Source: Sharpea porci (GTDB lineage Bacteria > Bacillota_I > Bacilli_A > Erysipelotrichales > Coprobacillaceae). Taken from it: a stretch of 54,917 nt of DNA. Within the stretch, counting starts at the first letter, position 1; each line of letters starts with the position of its first letter. Below are positions 9,166 through 17,911 of this stretch, piece by piece. The stretch covers positions 1 through 54,917 of the forward strand of contig NZ_VUNM01000014.1 in assembly GCF_009695655.1 (NCBI RefSeq). The letters are read 5' to 3'. A program made the position numbers and the translations under genes. The notes under the pieces were generated by a model that saw only the letters and a program-made list of their open reading frames with translations, did not search any database and was not told the origin of the DNA.

Positions 9166-9257
9166 TTGATTTCCAAACTTTTAATAAAATTAACGACAGG
9201 AATACAACATGTGTAAATATTCTCATTAATATGTTCTATTTATACTCCTAAATGTAT

Positions 9258-9284
9258 AGAAAAAGCAACAAATTTCTTTGTTGC
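9258..9284 (-). terminator. Terminator of the Na/Pi transporter gene
   Basis: On the minus strand GCAACAAA-GAAA-TTTGTTGC is followed by TTTTTC, eight bases after the stop. Confidence 0.88.
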
Positions 9285-9291
9285 CTGAAAA

Positions 9292-11007
9292 TTAAGCTGG
9301 CTCGTTTAAGGCATCCTGTGCTTCACCCAGGGCATGGAATGAATTCAAATTCACCTTCCCTGAAACAGCCTCAAGAATATTCATTAAGTTAGCAGCAATA
9401 CGATCAATATTAGATATAATTTCTGTATAAGAAAGAGTTAATTTGTCATTACATTCACCCTTAGCTACACGTTTCAAGTGATCCTTTAAGAGGCCTGCAT
9501 TTTTACGTGTCAATTGTTCCTTTCGTTCCATCAAGCGATGAATACCTTCCGTATCACCTGTAATAACAACCTGTAAAACATCATAATAAAGCTTATAGAC
9601 ATCTTCAAGCATGACTTTAAGATCACTCTTAGCGACTGATGAATAATGTAAGCCATTTTCTAAATCTTCATCCGCAATTTCCTCTAACGCATGAATAAGA
9701 TGGCGAATACGATCAATTTCATTCAGGATATACATAATACCCGCAGAACGAGAAGCCTGTTCCTCAATCAGTGAGCCATTGGAATATAGATTGGCAAGAT
9801 AATCGAGAATCTGTTTATAGATATTCTTACTGTTATTCGCTTTTTCATCAATCTTCTTACGCAAGGCATCATTCTTGCCTCTAAAGACACCTGGTAATTC
9901 CACAAGCATCTCCCCTACAATATTTGCGACATTCATGCTTTCTTCAGCCACTAACTGCAATGCTGCGGCAGGCTGATTTAAGACTTTGTTGTCAAGATAA
10001 AGTGGTGCATTGGGATTGATAGCTTTATCAACATTGGACTCAGGTATGATCTTCATGACAATCTTCACCATTAACCAAACTAATGGTGTCCAGATAATCG
10101 TCATTGTGAGGTTGAAGCCCGTATGGGCATTAGCAATTTGTCTTGAGATGACCTGGAGTTCAGGACCATGCGTTGAGATAGCTTTAATAAGAGCTGCATA
10201 TTGTGGAACAAACCAAATAAACAAGAGTGTGCCTGAAAGATTGAATATAGAATGAGCAATAGCCGTACGCTTTGCGTCCTTACTACCACCAATAGAAGCA
10301 AGCAAAGCTGTAATTGTAGTACCGATATTGTCACCTAAGAGAACAGGAATCGCGCCTGTTAAACCAATGATGCTATGACCATTAGGGCCTGCCTGCATCG
10401 CAAAATTCTGCAAAACGGCAATTGTAGCTGAAGAAGACTGTACAACAAGTGTCATGCACAAACCAACAAGCACGCCTAAAACAGGTATATCTGCAACCTT
10501 CTCTAAAGCATGGATAAAGATAGGTGATGAAGCTAATGGCTTCATGACTGTTGACATTGTTTCAATTCCCAAGAAAAGTAGACCAAACGACAAGATGACC
10601 ATCCCAATGCTCTTTGTCTTTTCTTTCTTCGCAATAAAATTCACTAAGAAGCCAATAAAGATAATAGGATAAATATAATCGCCAATATCAAAGGCAATCA
10701 GCTGGGCTGTCATTGTTGTACCAATATTGGCCCCAAAGATCACCGAAATAGCTTGAGGCAATGACATCAAGCCAGCACTGACAAAGCCAATGGCCATAAC
10801 GGTTGTTGCGGAAGATGACTGTAGGACAGCTGTGACAAGGGCCCCGGCAAGAACACCTTTCACTGGGTTGCTTGTCAGCATGGATAATATTTTCTTCATT
10901 CTCTCTCCGGCAGCCTTTTGTAAAGATTCACTCATTTGATTCATACCAAACAAGAAAATCGCTAGACCTCCTGTTAAACCGAAGATGATTTTTAATGTTT
11001 CGCTCAT
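9292..11007 (-). CDS. Na+/phosphate symporter family protein (NptA-like) with PhoU-like tail
   Basis: This 571-residue protein is a sodium-dependent phosphate transporter of the Na/Pi-cotransporter II family. The membrane half (about 1-330) carries two QSSSATT/QSSSATI repeats (near 60 and 195), the inverted-repeat signature of the family. The C-terminal 230 residues are soluble, helical and PhoU-like. The start is the ATG at 11007, preceded by AAGGAG at eight bases; a TTG seven codons upstream overlaps this ribosome site and is rejected. Upstream lie TTAACA/TTTACA direct repeats resembling a PhoP box, which fits phosphate-starvation control. It has its own terminator. Transport direction and ion are inferred from the family. 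Confidence 0.92.
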   Translation of the reverse strand: MSETLKIIFGLTGGLAIFLFGMNQMSESLQKAAGERMKKILSMLTSNPVKGVLAGALVTAVLQSSSATTVMAIGFVSAGLMSLPQAISVIFGANIGTTMTAQLIAFDIGDYIYPIIFIGFLVNFIAKKEKTKSIGMVILSFGLLFLGIETMSTVMKPLASSPIFIHALEKVADIPVLGVLVGLCMTLVVQSSSATIAVLQNFAMQAGPNGHSIIGLTGAIPVLLGDNIGTTITALLASIGGSKDAKRTAIAHSIFNLSGTLLFIWFVPQYAALIKAISTHGPELQVISRQIANAHTGFNLTMTIIWTPLVWLMVKIVMKIIPESNVDKAINPNAPLYLDNKVLNQPAAALQLVAEESMNVANIVGEMLVELPGVFRGKNDALRKKIDEKANNSKNIYKQILDYLANLYSNGSLIEEQASRSAGIMYILNEIDRIRHLIHALEEIADEDLENGLHYSSVAKSDLKVMLEDVYKLYYDVLQVVITGDTEGIHRLMERKEQLTRKNAGLLKDHLKRVAKGECNDKLTLSYTEIISNIDRIAANLMNILEAVSGKVNLNSFHALGEAQDALNEPA

Positions 11008-11085
11008 ATCGATAACTCCTTCAAACAAAATCTTTTTTGTTCAAGTAAAGAGTAATATGATTCACTTGTTTCTTATATCTCGCTT

Positions 11086-11133
11086 TGTTAAGAGAGAGTT
11101 ATGCTTATGTAAACATTGTTAAGTTTATGTTAA
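11086..11133 (-). promoter_or_regulatory. Pho-box-like direct repeats upstream of the Na/Pi transporter
   Basis: On the minus strand TTAACA (11128-11133), TTAACA (11117-11122), TTTACA (11108-11113) and TTAACA (11086-11091) lie in one orientation. The first pair is spaced 11 bp; an imperfect unit at 11097 would extend an 11-bp phase between 11108 and 11086. This fits the Bacillus PhoP consensus TT(A/C/T)ACA in 11-bp phase. Confidence 0.6.
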
Positions 11134-11181
11134 TTCTTAAAAAGAACTTTCTTAATCACTTAACACTCTTTACATAAATAA

Positions 11182-11210
11182 AAGAAGAGTTTAACTAAAA
11201 ACTCTTCTTA
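11182..11210 (-). terminator. Terminator overlapping the esterase stop codon
   Basis: On the minus strand AAGAAGAGTTT-TTAGT-TAAACTCTTCTT is followed by TTATTT. The esterase stop codon lies inside the hairpin. Confidence 0.8.
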
Positions 11211-11977
11211 TTACACCAAAGATAATCGAAGTAAAGTTTGTTTTGTTTTTCCCAATCCGCTTCACAATGTTTACCATTTTTCTGAATATAGATGGCTGTC
11301 TCAACACCTTTTTCTTCCAGTAGTTTTGTCACTTTCTTAGCACTTCTTGCCATCACTGTAGCATAGATATTCTTAACAGGCAGACTGCTTGCTTCCTTTT
11401 CACCAATTGAAAGATAGACGCGCGTATTGGCATCAATTGCATGGCCTTCAATATCCGCACACAGATTTTTAATACCTGGGCCGATAGCCGAAGAAAGACA
11501 ACCAGCCTTAGAAAAGATATCATTGTGGGCAATTACGCCATAAAGTGCCATGAGTCCGCCCATTGAACTGCCGCAAAGACCTGTTGCTTCACGATGCGCA
11601 TAGGTCGGAAAACGGGCATCAATCATCGGCTTAAGCGTATTAACCATCCAGTCAAGTGTTTCCTTCCCTCTTCCATGCAAGTCTCCCCAGAACTTGCCTT
11701 GATAATGATATGGACAATATTCTACCAATCTTTCATTACCGACATGACTGCATTCTAATCCCACAACAATAAATTCCTTATTGTAGTGATCCAAGAATGT
11801 CTTCAATCCCCAGCTCTTTCCATATGTGGCATCACTGTCAAAGAAAAGATTATGGCCATCAAAATAATACATCACTGGATATCTCTTATCACTTGTCTGA
11901 TAATCATCAGGCAAATAAATATGTAACCCACGTTCACTTTGGGCTGGTGTAAAATAGATTTTTTCTTTTAGAATCAT
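11195..11977 (-). CDS. Esterase D/enterochelin-esterase-like alpha/beta hydrolase
   Basis: This 260-residue cytoplasmic protein belongs to the putative esterase family (PF00756 type). The nucleophile elbow is GSSMGG, preceded by the family's PVMYYFDGHNLF region; HCEAD near the C-terminus holds the probable catalytic His. The substrate cannot be told from sequence. It starts 18 bases after apbE with GGGGGAAACAAA before ATG, so it is probably co-transcribed with apbE, although no functional link is evident. There is no signal peptide. Confidence 0.85.
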   Translation of the reverse strand: MILKEKIYFTPAQSERGLHIYLPDDYQTSDKRYPVMYYFDGHNLFFDSDATYGKSWGLKTFLDHYNKEFIVVGLECSHVGNERLVEYCPYHYQGKFWGDLHGRGKETLDWMVNTLKPMIDARFPTYAHREATGLCGSSMGGLMALYGVIAHNDIFSKAGCLSSAIGPGIKNLCADIEGHAIDANTRVYLSIGEKEASSLPVKNIYATVMARSAKKVTKLLEEKGVETAIYIQKNGKHCEADWEKQNKLYFDYLWCNKKSF

Positions 11978-11995
11978 TTTGTTTCCCCCGTTGCT

Positions 11996-13093
11996 TTAAT
12001 TATACATTCTTTCCTTTTGAAAAACATAAAAATCCTTATTTTTCATCCCCTCACTTAACATAATATGACCATCATTTAAAAGCCAGATAGCTTCAACATC
12101 ATCTAATGAAGCAATAAGCTTTTGACCATCTTCATAGCTCATCAAGAAGAGTGCACTACTCAAATAATCAGCTAAACCAGAATCTTTTGTAATAATCGTC
12201 ACCGAACGCATATAGTGTGCAGGATAACTTGTCCGTGGGTCAATAAGATGACAATAGCGATTGCCCTGTGCATCCAAGAAATAGCGTTCATAATCACCAC
12301 TTGTCACAACAGCCTTATTATCAGCAACAAGAACAGCTTCATAGTCACTCTTTGTTGAGGCATAGTTGCCATCCTTTGGACTCGCAATACCAATACAATA
12401 GTGAGATTGGCAGGCTTTGTAGTCAGCCTCTTCACTTGCGACAAGTCGCTGACCAACACCAACAACATTACCGCCCCCATTCAACAAGAAGGACTTGACG
12501 CCTTGTTTGATTAAACCCTGCTTTATTTTTTCCATTGTATAGCCTTTAGCTACCGCTCCTAGATCAAGTGCCATCTCCGGATCTTCTAAATAGACACTGC
12601 GCCTTTTTTCATCGAGTATCACCTGATTGATATTGGTATGCCCACTTGCTTTTTCTAGTTCCTCTTTACTTGGTGGCTGACCAATATTTTTATGCTTACT
12701 TGCCTGCTCTCTCGCCTCATGCCAAAGCGTGAGCACACTGCCATAGGCAATATTCACCTGTGGTGATATGTTTTGATAGCGTTCTTTGGAGAGCTTTAGT
12801 AAATCAAATAATTCCTGATCAACAACAACAGCTTTCTTCCCCGCATTCTGATTAATAGTCATGACATTTACTATGGATGGATAAGTATGATAATTATCAA
12901 ATAGCTTGTCATAATATTGCAGTCTTTTTTCAATATATTGACATTGCTTTTCAAAATCATCTTCTGAAGATGCATATGTTATATAGGTTGTCATTGTATC
13001 AAGATAATCAGGAAAGCTCTTGGTATAATATTGTATTTTGTTTGAACAGCCACTTAAGATAAGTGCGCAAATAAGTAAAAATATTCTCTTCAT
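11996..13093 (-). CDS. apbE: FAD:protein FMN transferase (ApbE), lipoprotein
   Basis: ApbE moves FMN from FAD to a threonine of target membrane proteins such as RnfG and RnfD. Residues 1-16 form a lipoprotein signal (MKRIFLLICALILSGC), anchoring the enzyme on the outer face of the membrane. The conserved LDLGAVAKGYTM segment, LLNGGGNVV and the metal-binding HLIDPRTSYP are all present over 365 residues. The chosen ATG gives a clean lipoprotein signal, but its ribosome site is poor: AAGGG lies 19 bases away inside a terminator-like hairpin. An upstream TTG at 13129 would disrupt the signal. RNF genes at 25-30 kb are the likely clients, an inference from family knowledge. Confidence 0.93.
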   Translation of the reverse strand: MKRIFLLICALILSGCSNKIQYYTKSFPDYLDTMTTYITYASSEDDFEKQCQYIEKRLQYYDKLFDNYHTYPSIVNVMTINQNAGKKAVVVDQELFDLLKLSKERYQNISPQVNIAYGSVLTLWHEAREQASKHKNIGQPPSKEELEKASGHTNINQVILDEKRRSVYLEDPEMALDLGAVAKGYTMEKIKQGLIKQGVKSFLLNGGGNVVGVGQRLVASEEADYKACQSHYCIGIASPKDGNYASTKSDYEAVLVADNKAVVTSGDYERYFLDAQGNRYCHLIDPRTSYPAHYMRSVTIITKDSGLADYLSSALFLMSYEDGQKLIASLDDVEAIWLLNDGHIMLSEGMKNKDFYVFQKERMYN

Positions 13094-13097
13094 AATC

Positions 13098-13128
13098 AAA
13101 AAAGAACAGCCCTTAGGCATGTTCTTCA
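13098..13128 (-). terminator. Hairpin with T-run between plsC and apbE
   Basis: On the minus strand AGAACATGCC-TAA-GGGCTGTTCT is followed by TTTTTTG. The plsC stop is in the loop and the apbE ATG lies five bases past the T-run. No promoter fits between, so apbE depends on read-through or a promoter inside plsC. Confidence 0.75.
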
Positions 13129-13823
13129 ATACATCTTTCTATAAGTTTCTTAACATGCATAGCGAGTTCTTCAGAATTCATATCTTTATATTCATCATAG
13201 CTGATAGGCTTTAAGAAATGAATCTGACAATGCACTTTTTTCAAAGTGTTACGATCGAGCACTTCATAACAGTTAATATTGGCTACTGGAACAACAGGAA
13301 CCTTGGCATCCATTGCACTCTTAAAGGAACCACCCTTGAATTCAAGTAACTGATTCCCATTCTTGCTTCTTGTTCCTTCGGGGAAGATCACCCAAGGCAT
13401 TCCTTCGCCAAGTTCTTTTTTCACCTGACGAATCACCTTGACACTCTGACGCAAATTTTGACGATCAATAGCGAGATAATCCATGCTGTCTAAAGCATCA
13501 GCCACAATCTTGATTTTTCTTAATTCTTTCTTATAGACAATCTTAAATGGACGATCGATGGCATAAAAGAGAGCGACAATATCAAACATCCCTTGGTGAT
13601 TTGGTGTCATCAGGAAGCCTCCCTTTGCAGGAAGATTTTCAACCCCATAGACCTTTAAATCCACATTAGCTCTTTTCACAGCCTTACGAAGTATCTTACG
13701 CAAAGTATCAATACGTTCATCAATACTTATTTGATCTTTATATTTTAATTGTTTGTGAATACGATGAAATATCCCTGGAATTTCAAAGAAAAAACGTATC
13801 ACAATAAAAACTAATCTAATCAT
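13113..13823 (-). CDS. plsC: 1-acyl-sn-glycerol-3-phosphate acyltransferase
   Basis: PlsC acylates lysophosphatidic acid to phosphatidic acid at the membrane. The 236-residue protein shows the acyltransferase box NHQGMFD and the substrate motif FPEGTRSKNG, with an N-terminal hydrophobic helix (LVFIVIRFFFEIPG). ATG at 13823 is selected because GAGGATAGTT precedes it; the ORF extends 18 codons upstream without a ribosome site. The gene follows the folA terminator, so it has its own promoter or read-through. Confidence 0.92.
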   Translation of the reverse strand: MIRLVFIVIRFFFEIPGIFHRIHKQLKYKDQISIDERIDTLRKILRKAVKRANVDLKVYGVENLPAKGGFLMTPNHQGMFDIVALFYAIDRPFKIVYKKELRKIKIVADALDSMDYLAIDRQNLRQSVKVIRQVKKELGEGMPWVIFPEGTRSKNGNQLLEFKGGSFKSAMDAKVPVVPVANINCYEVLDRNTLKKVHCQIHFLKPISYDEYKDMNSEELAMHVKKLIERCIEEHA

Positions 13824-13880
13824 AACTATCCTCAATTCCTTCTTTTTAACTATAATCAAAATACCTCTTGAATACAAGAA

Positions 13881-13911
13881 AAAACGATAAGCATCAGCCT
13901 ATCGTTCATAG
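13881..13911 (-). terminator. Terminator of the aro-thyA-folA operon
   Basis: On the minus strand AACGATAGGC-TGAT-GCTTATCGTT is followed by TTTTC. The folA stop TAG lies in the 5' arm. Confidence 0.88.
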
Positions 13912-14366
13912 ATTTCTAAAGTAAAAGTATCAAAAGGCTTCTTTTTTGAAAGCTTTAAACCACTTTGATCAATATCAGGGAAATATGTATCTCCTACATG
14001 CTTACCTGGAATACGACTTAAAAGCATACGATCTGCAACACCTAAAGCCTGCTTATAAATACTTGCCCCACCACAGATCATCAAATCCTCATCGCTATTT
14101 TTAAATTCTTCAAATACTTCATCAAGAGAATGACGTACCTCAATGCGATTGTCATCCATTTCTCCTCTTGTGATCACAATTGTATGACGCTTTGGTAATG
14201 GTCGTCCAATTGCTTCATAAGTCTTGCGCCCCATAACAAGGGTATGATGAAGTGTTGTTTGTTTGAAATGCTGGAAATCTTCTTTATTGTGCCAAGCCAT
14301 GCCATTAGCTGAATCACTTGTCCCAATAAGATTGCTTTCATCAACAGCTACAATAATAGTAATCAT
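13899..14366 (-). CDS. folA: Dihydrofolate reductase
   Basis: FolA reduces dihydrofolate to tetrahydrofolate with NADPH, recycling the dihydrofolate made by ThyA. The 155-residue protein has the N-terminal IIVAVDESNLIG, the substrate region MAWHNKEDFQHFK with the catalytic acid at the expected spacing, VMGRKTYEAIGRPLP and MICGGASIY. The usual Pro of the LPW motif is Ala here, a minor variant. It begins eight bases after thyA with AGGTGAGAAG before ATG and is the last gene of the aro operon. Confidence 0.96.
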   Translation of the reverse strand: MITIIVAVDESNLIGTSDSANGMAWHNKEDFQHFKQTTLHHTLVMGRKTYEAIGRPLPKRHTIVITRGEMDDNRIEVRHSLDEVFEEFKNSDEDLMICGGASIYKQALGVADRMLLSRIPGKHVGDTYFPDIDQSGLKLSKKKPFDTFTLEIYER

Positions 14367-14374
14367 CTTCTCAC

Positions 14375-15223
14375 CTACACCGCAATGGGGATATTCTTGA
14401 TTTGAGGACCGTGTTGATAGTCTTCAACAATGAGATCATCCGTTGTAAAGGCATAGAAATCCTTAACATCTGGATTAAGGGTAACATGAGGTGCAGGATA
14501 TTCTTCTCTCGTCAAGAGTTCCTTGATCATTGGCACATGGCGGTCATAGATATGGGCATCATTGATATAATGCACCATCTCCCCAGGAATCATATCAACA
14601 CACTGTGCCACCATCATTAATAAAATGGCATACTGGCAGACATTCCAGTTATTGGCAGCAAGAATATCCTGAGAGCGCTGAATAACGGACATATTGAGCA
14701 CATTGGCACCATGCTCATCTTTTGTGACATTATACATCACTAAGAAACAACAAGGCTCTAAGTGACCACCATCAAGATATTGGGGAATATACATATTGGT
14801 CATAATACGTCTTGAATAAGGGTTGCGCTTAAGTTCTTTCAAGACAAAGTCCATCTGATCAATCATTTCCCCTTTACGCATATCTTCTTGACCTATGACA
14901 TAGCCATAACATGTTCCAATGCTGCCATTTTCATCAGCCCATTCATCCCATATATGGGAATGCAGATCTTTAATATTGTTGCTTTTCTTTTGGTAGATCC
15001 AAAGAATTTCATCCATGGCACTCTTTAAAGCAGTTCGTCTTAAGGTCAAAGCGGGGAATTCTTTCCGTAAGTCATAGCGATTGACAACACCGAATTGTTT
15101 AATCGTATAAGCCTTTTCGCCTGTATCTTCCCAGATTGGTCTAACAATCTCATCTTTTGTATCCGTGCCTTTTTCTAAGACATCCTGGCACATTTTCTTG
15201 AATACCTGATCGGCATAACTCAT
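14375..15223 (-). CDS. thyA: Thymidylate synthase
   Basis: ThyA methylates dUMP to dTMP using methylene-THF. The 282-residue protein has catalytic Cys in EPCCFLVMYNV, followed by VIQRSQDILAANNWN and the C-terminal substrate-binding residues DAHIYDRH. The ATG overlaps the aroK stop by four bases (ATGA), which implies translational coupling. The terminal AV is typical of the family's mobile C-terminus. Coupling with FolA is functionally sensible because the reaction releases dihydrofolate. Confidence 0.97.
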   Translation of the reverse strand: MSYADQVFKKMCQDVLEKGTDTKDEIVRPIWEDTGEKAYTIKQFGVVNRYDLRKEFPALTLRRTALKSAMDEILWIYQKKSNNIKDLHSHIWDEWADENGSIGTCYGYVIGQEDMRKGEMIDQMDFVLKELKRNPYSRRIMTNMYIPQYLDGGHLEPCCFLVMYNVTKDEHGANVLNMSVIQRSQDILAANNWNVCQYAILLMMVAQCVDMIPGEMVHYINDAHIYDRHVPMIKELLTREEYPAPHVTLNPDVKDFYAFTTDDLIVEDYQHGPQIKNIPIAV

Positions 15224-15720
15224 GCATCTTCCTCCTTCATCACATCAATAATCTTCTGACAGATGTCTTCAAGTGTCCCATCATTAATCAAATGATAATC
15301 ACAGCTTTGCATATAAAGTGCACGACGTTCCCGGTCTAAGTCATAAAGCTTTTGAGCTCCATCTTTAAGCAATGGCCTTGATGATGTATCCACATCACTA
15401 ACAATCTGATCAAGTGGACGATCAATGTAGAAGATAATGCCATTCTTCTTCAAATAAGCTATATTCTCAGGACGCTTAATCACACCTCCACCTGTTGAGA
15501 TGATGGTCTGACTTTGTGTACTCATGTCCTTACAGCATGCACTCTCATGATCACGAAAATAGTCCTCAGAAATCTTAAACATATCCGATATGCGCATCTC
15601 ATATTTCTTTTCAAGATATTCATCCATGTCAATAAAAGGCCTATTGAGATCAATACTGAGCTTTTTACCAATGGTTGTCTTACCAGCCCCCATAATACCA
15701 ATTAACACAATATTTTTCAT
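15220..15720 (-). CDS. aroK: Shikimate kinase
   Basis: Shikimate kinase phosphorylates shikimate at O3. The 166-residue P-loop protein has Walker A GIMGAGKTT, the shikimate-binding DMDEY and STGGG, and the lid arginine segment SSRPLL. It overlaps pheA by four bases upstream and thyA by four bases downstream, so the genes are translationally coupled. Confidence 0.96.
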   Translation of the reverse strand: MKNIVLIGIMGAGKTTIGKKLSIDLNRPFIDMDEYLEKKYEMRISDMFKISEDYFRDHESACCKDMSTQSQTIISTGGGVIKRPENIAYLKKNGIIFYIDRPLDQIVSDVDTSSRPLLKDGAQKLYDLDRERRALYMQSCDYHLINDGTLEDICQKIIDVMKEEDA

Positions 15721-16841
15721 GCAATCTTCCTTTCATAATTACCAATCAATCTAAATGTATAGGTACATGCCCTTAATTCATCAATCGTCCTAACAACATT
15801 AGGATCATGTAAACTGCCATCAAAATCCAGATAGAAGTAATATTCCCATGGTGATGACTGAATCGGACGTGATTCAATACGAACCATATTGATTTGATGA
15901 TCTTTGATAATCTGTAAGACTTCATACAGTGCCCCTACTTCATGTCTTAACGTGAAGACTGTAGAAATACGTGAAGCTTGCTTGCTTGATTCAAGATTAT
16001 GACCAATGACAATAAAACGAGTATGATTGCTTTTATCATTATGAATATCGGATGCAAGAACATCCAAGCCATAAAGCTCTGCAGCCTTCTTACTTGCGAT
16101 TGCCCCAATATGTTTATTATTGAGATGGCTGACATAGCTTGCTGCCATTGCTGTATTAGGATATGGTTCCTTGGCAATATGATGCTTGGCTAAAAACTGG
16201 GATGTCTGAAGCAAGCCCTGAGAATGGGAATAGACTGTCTGAATATCATCGATTGTACTTCCGGGAATACCAAGAAGATTTTGGGAGACGGATAAAGATA
16301 ATTCTCCTACAATATAGAATCCATAATCATTAATAAAGTCATAATTATCATTAATTGCCCCAGTTGTTGAATTCTCTAGAGGCAGAATACCATAATCAAT
16401 TTCATGTGCTTTAAGAGCCTTAAAGACATCTTCAAAATGGGGATAATTAACCTTAAAAGCTACACGATCACCAAAATAGCTTTCCATCGCCTCATAGGAG
16501 AAGGAGCCTGGTACACCCTGATAGCCCACGATCAGATTCTCTTCTTTAGCCGGCTTGAGATCAATGATTTCTCCAGGAAGGAAGGTTGTCTGGTAGCGTT
16601 TAGAAAGATTCATATTCTGCAAAACAAAGTTACGCACATAAGGGGCAAGTTTCTTGTCCTGGACACGTTTGAGATTCTTCTCAATAACCTCTGTCTCACG
16701 CCCACTCTGGAAAATTTCCATATGATGTGCCATTTTGTATTCAATGACATCTTCACAGATATGCATACGCTCTTCAAAAAGAGCAATCAGTTTCTGGTCG
16801 ATAGCGTCTATTTCATCACGGCATGTTTTAAGATCCTTCAT
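15717..16841 (-). CDS. pheA: Bifunctional chorismate mutase / prephenate dehydratase
   Basis: The protein converts chorismate through prephenate to phenylpyruvate. Residues 1-85 are an AroQ chorismate mutase (RDEIDAIDQKLIALFEERM), 110-285 a periplasmic-binding-like prephenate dehydratase (QGVPGSFSYEA, LPLENSTTGAIND, NHTRFIVI), and 290-374 an ACT domain with the ESRP phenylalanine-binding motif, so feedback inhibition is likely. It lies between aroC and aroK with four-base overlaps on both sides. No tyrA is in the operon. Confidence 0.96.
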   Translation of the reverse strand: MKDLKTCRDEIDAIDQKLIALFEERMHICEDVIEYKMAHHMEIFQSGRETEVIEKNLKRVQDKKLAPYVRNFVLQNMNLSKRYQTTFLPGEIIDLKPAKEENLIVGYQGVPGSFSYEAMESYFGDRVAFKVNYPHFEDVFKALKAHEIDYGILPLENSTTGAINDNYDFINDYGFYIVGELSLSVSQNLLGIPGSTIDDIQTVYSHSQGLLQTSQFLAKHHIAKEPYPNTAMAASYVSHLNNKHIGAIASKKAAELYGLDVLASDIHNDKSNHTRFIVIGHNLESSKQASRISTVFTLRHEVGALYEVLQIIKDHQINMVRIESRPIQSSPWEYYFYLDFDGSLHDPNVVRTIDELRACTYTFRLIGNYERKIA

Positions 16842-17911
16842 ACGTTCACCTCATCCATAATCGCAATCGCAGCCATGGCTTCAACAACAGAAGGTGCACG
16901 CATAGCAATACAAGGATCATGTCTGCCAACAATCGCAAGCTTGGTATTTTCATGTGTCTCAACATTAATCGTATCCTGTTCTAAGGCAATCGATGATGTT
17001 GGCTTAATGCCAAGCGTAAATAGAATAGGCATTCCATTTGTAATACCGCCAATAATACCACCATTATGATTTGTCTTTGTCTTGACAATCTCACCATCAT
17101 AATAATAAGCATCATTCGCTTCAGAACCATAATATTGCGTAATATCATCAAGATCACCAAATGAAACTGATTTCACAGCTGGAATTGAAAAGAACAGCGT
17201 TGACATTCTTGATTCTAAAGAATCAAAGAAGGGTGAACCAATTCCGGCAGGAACACCTTTAATCATACATTCAATCTTACCACCCACACTATTACGATTC
17301 TTTCTAGCGCTAAGAATAAGTTCACGCATTGCTTCAAATTTCTCATCAGAAAGCACCGAGAATTCTTTCTTGGCAAGAGCTTCTAATTGTTCATCAGTGA
17401 TATTCACACTAAAATGATCATCCTTGATATCCTTAATGGAAAGAACATGGGAATAAATATGAATGCCTTTTGTTGCGAGAATCTGTTTGCAGATAGCCCC
17501 TGCAAAGACAATTGGTGCTGTGAGACGTCCAGAGAAATGACCACCGCCACGGACATCATTAAAGCCATGATATTTGATATAAGCAGGATAGTCTGAATGG
17601 CCTGGTCGCATCTTGATTTTTAATTCTGAATAGTCGTTGGAATGCTGGGATGTATTATAAATCATACCTAGTAATGGGGCACCTGTTGTTATTCCGTCGA
17701 TAAGTCCGCTCATGATTTCAACTTCATCGGGTTCTCTACGTGATGTGGCCATTAAAGTCTGCCCAGGGGCACGGCGTGCCATTTCTTTCTTAACAGCTTC
17801 CATGTCAATCTTAATGCCTGCAGGCAAATTGCCAATATTAATGCCTAATGCTTTTCCATGAGATTCTCCAAAGATGGAGAGTTCGATATTTCTTCCCCAG
17901 TTTGCGCTCAT
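16838..17911 (-). CDS. aroC: Chorismate synthase
   Basis: AroC makes chorismate from EPSP with reduced FMN. The 357-residue protein has the three family signatures: GESHGKALG near the N-terminus, RPGHSDY followed by DVRGGGHFSGR, and RHDPCIAMRAPSVVEAM at the C-terminus. It overlaps aroA and pheA by four bases each. Confidence 0.97.
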   Translation of the reverse strand: MSANWGRNIELSIFGESHGKALGINIGNLPAGIKIDMEAVKKEMARRAPGQTLMATSRREPDEVEIMSGLIDGITTGAPLLGMIYNTSQHSNDYSELKIKMRPGHSDYPAYIKYHGFNDVRGGGHFSGRLTAPIVFAGAICKQILATKGIHIYSHVLSIKDIKDDHFSVNITDEQLEALAKKEFSVLSDEKFEAMRELILSARKNRNSVGGKIECMIKGVPAGIGSPFFDSLESRMSTLFFSIPAVKSVSFGDLDDITQYYGSEANDAYYYDGEIVKTKTNHNGGIIGGITNGMPILFTLGIKPTSSIALEQDTINVETHENTKLAIVGRHDPCIAMRAPSVVEAMAAIAIMDEVNV

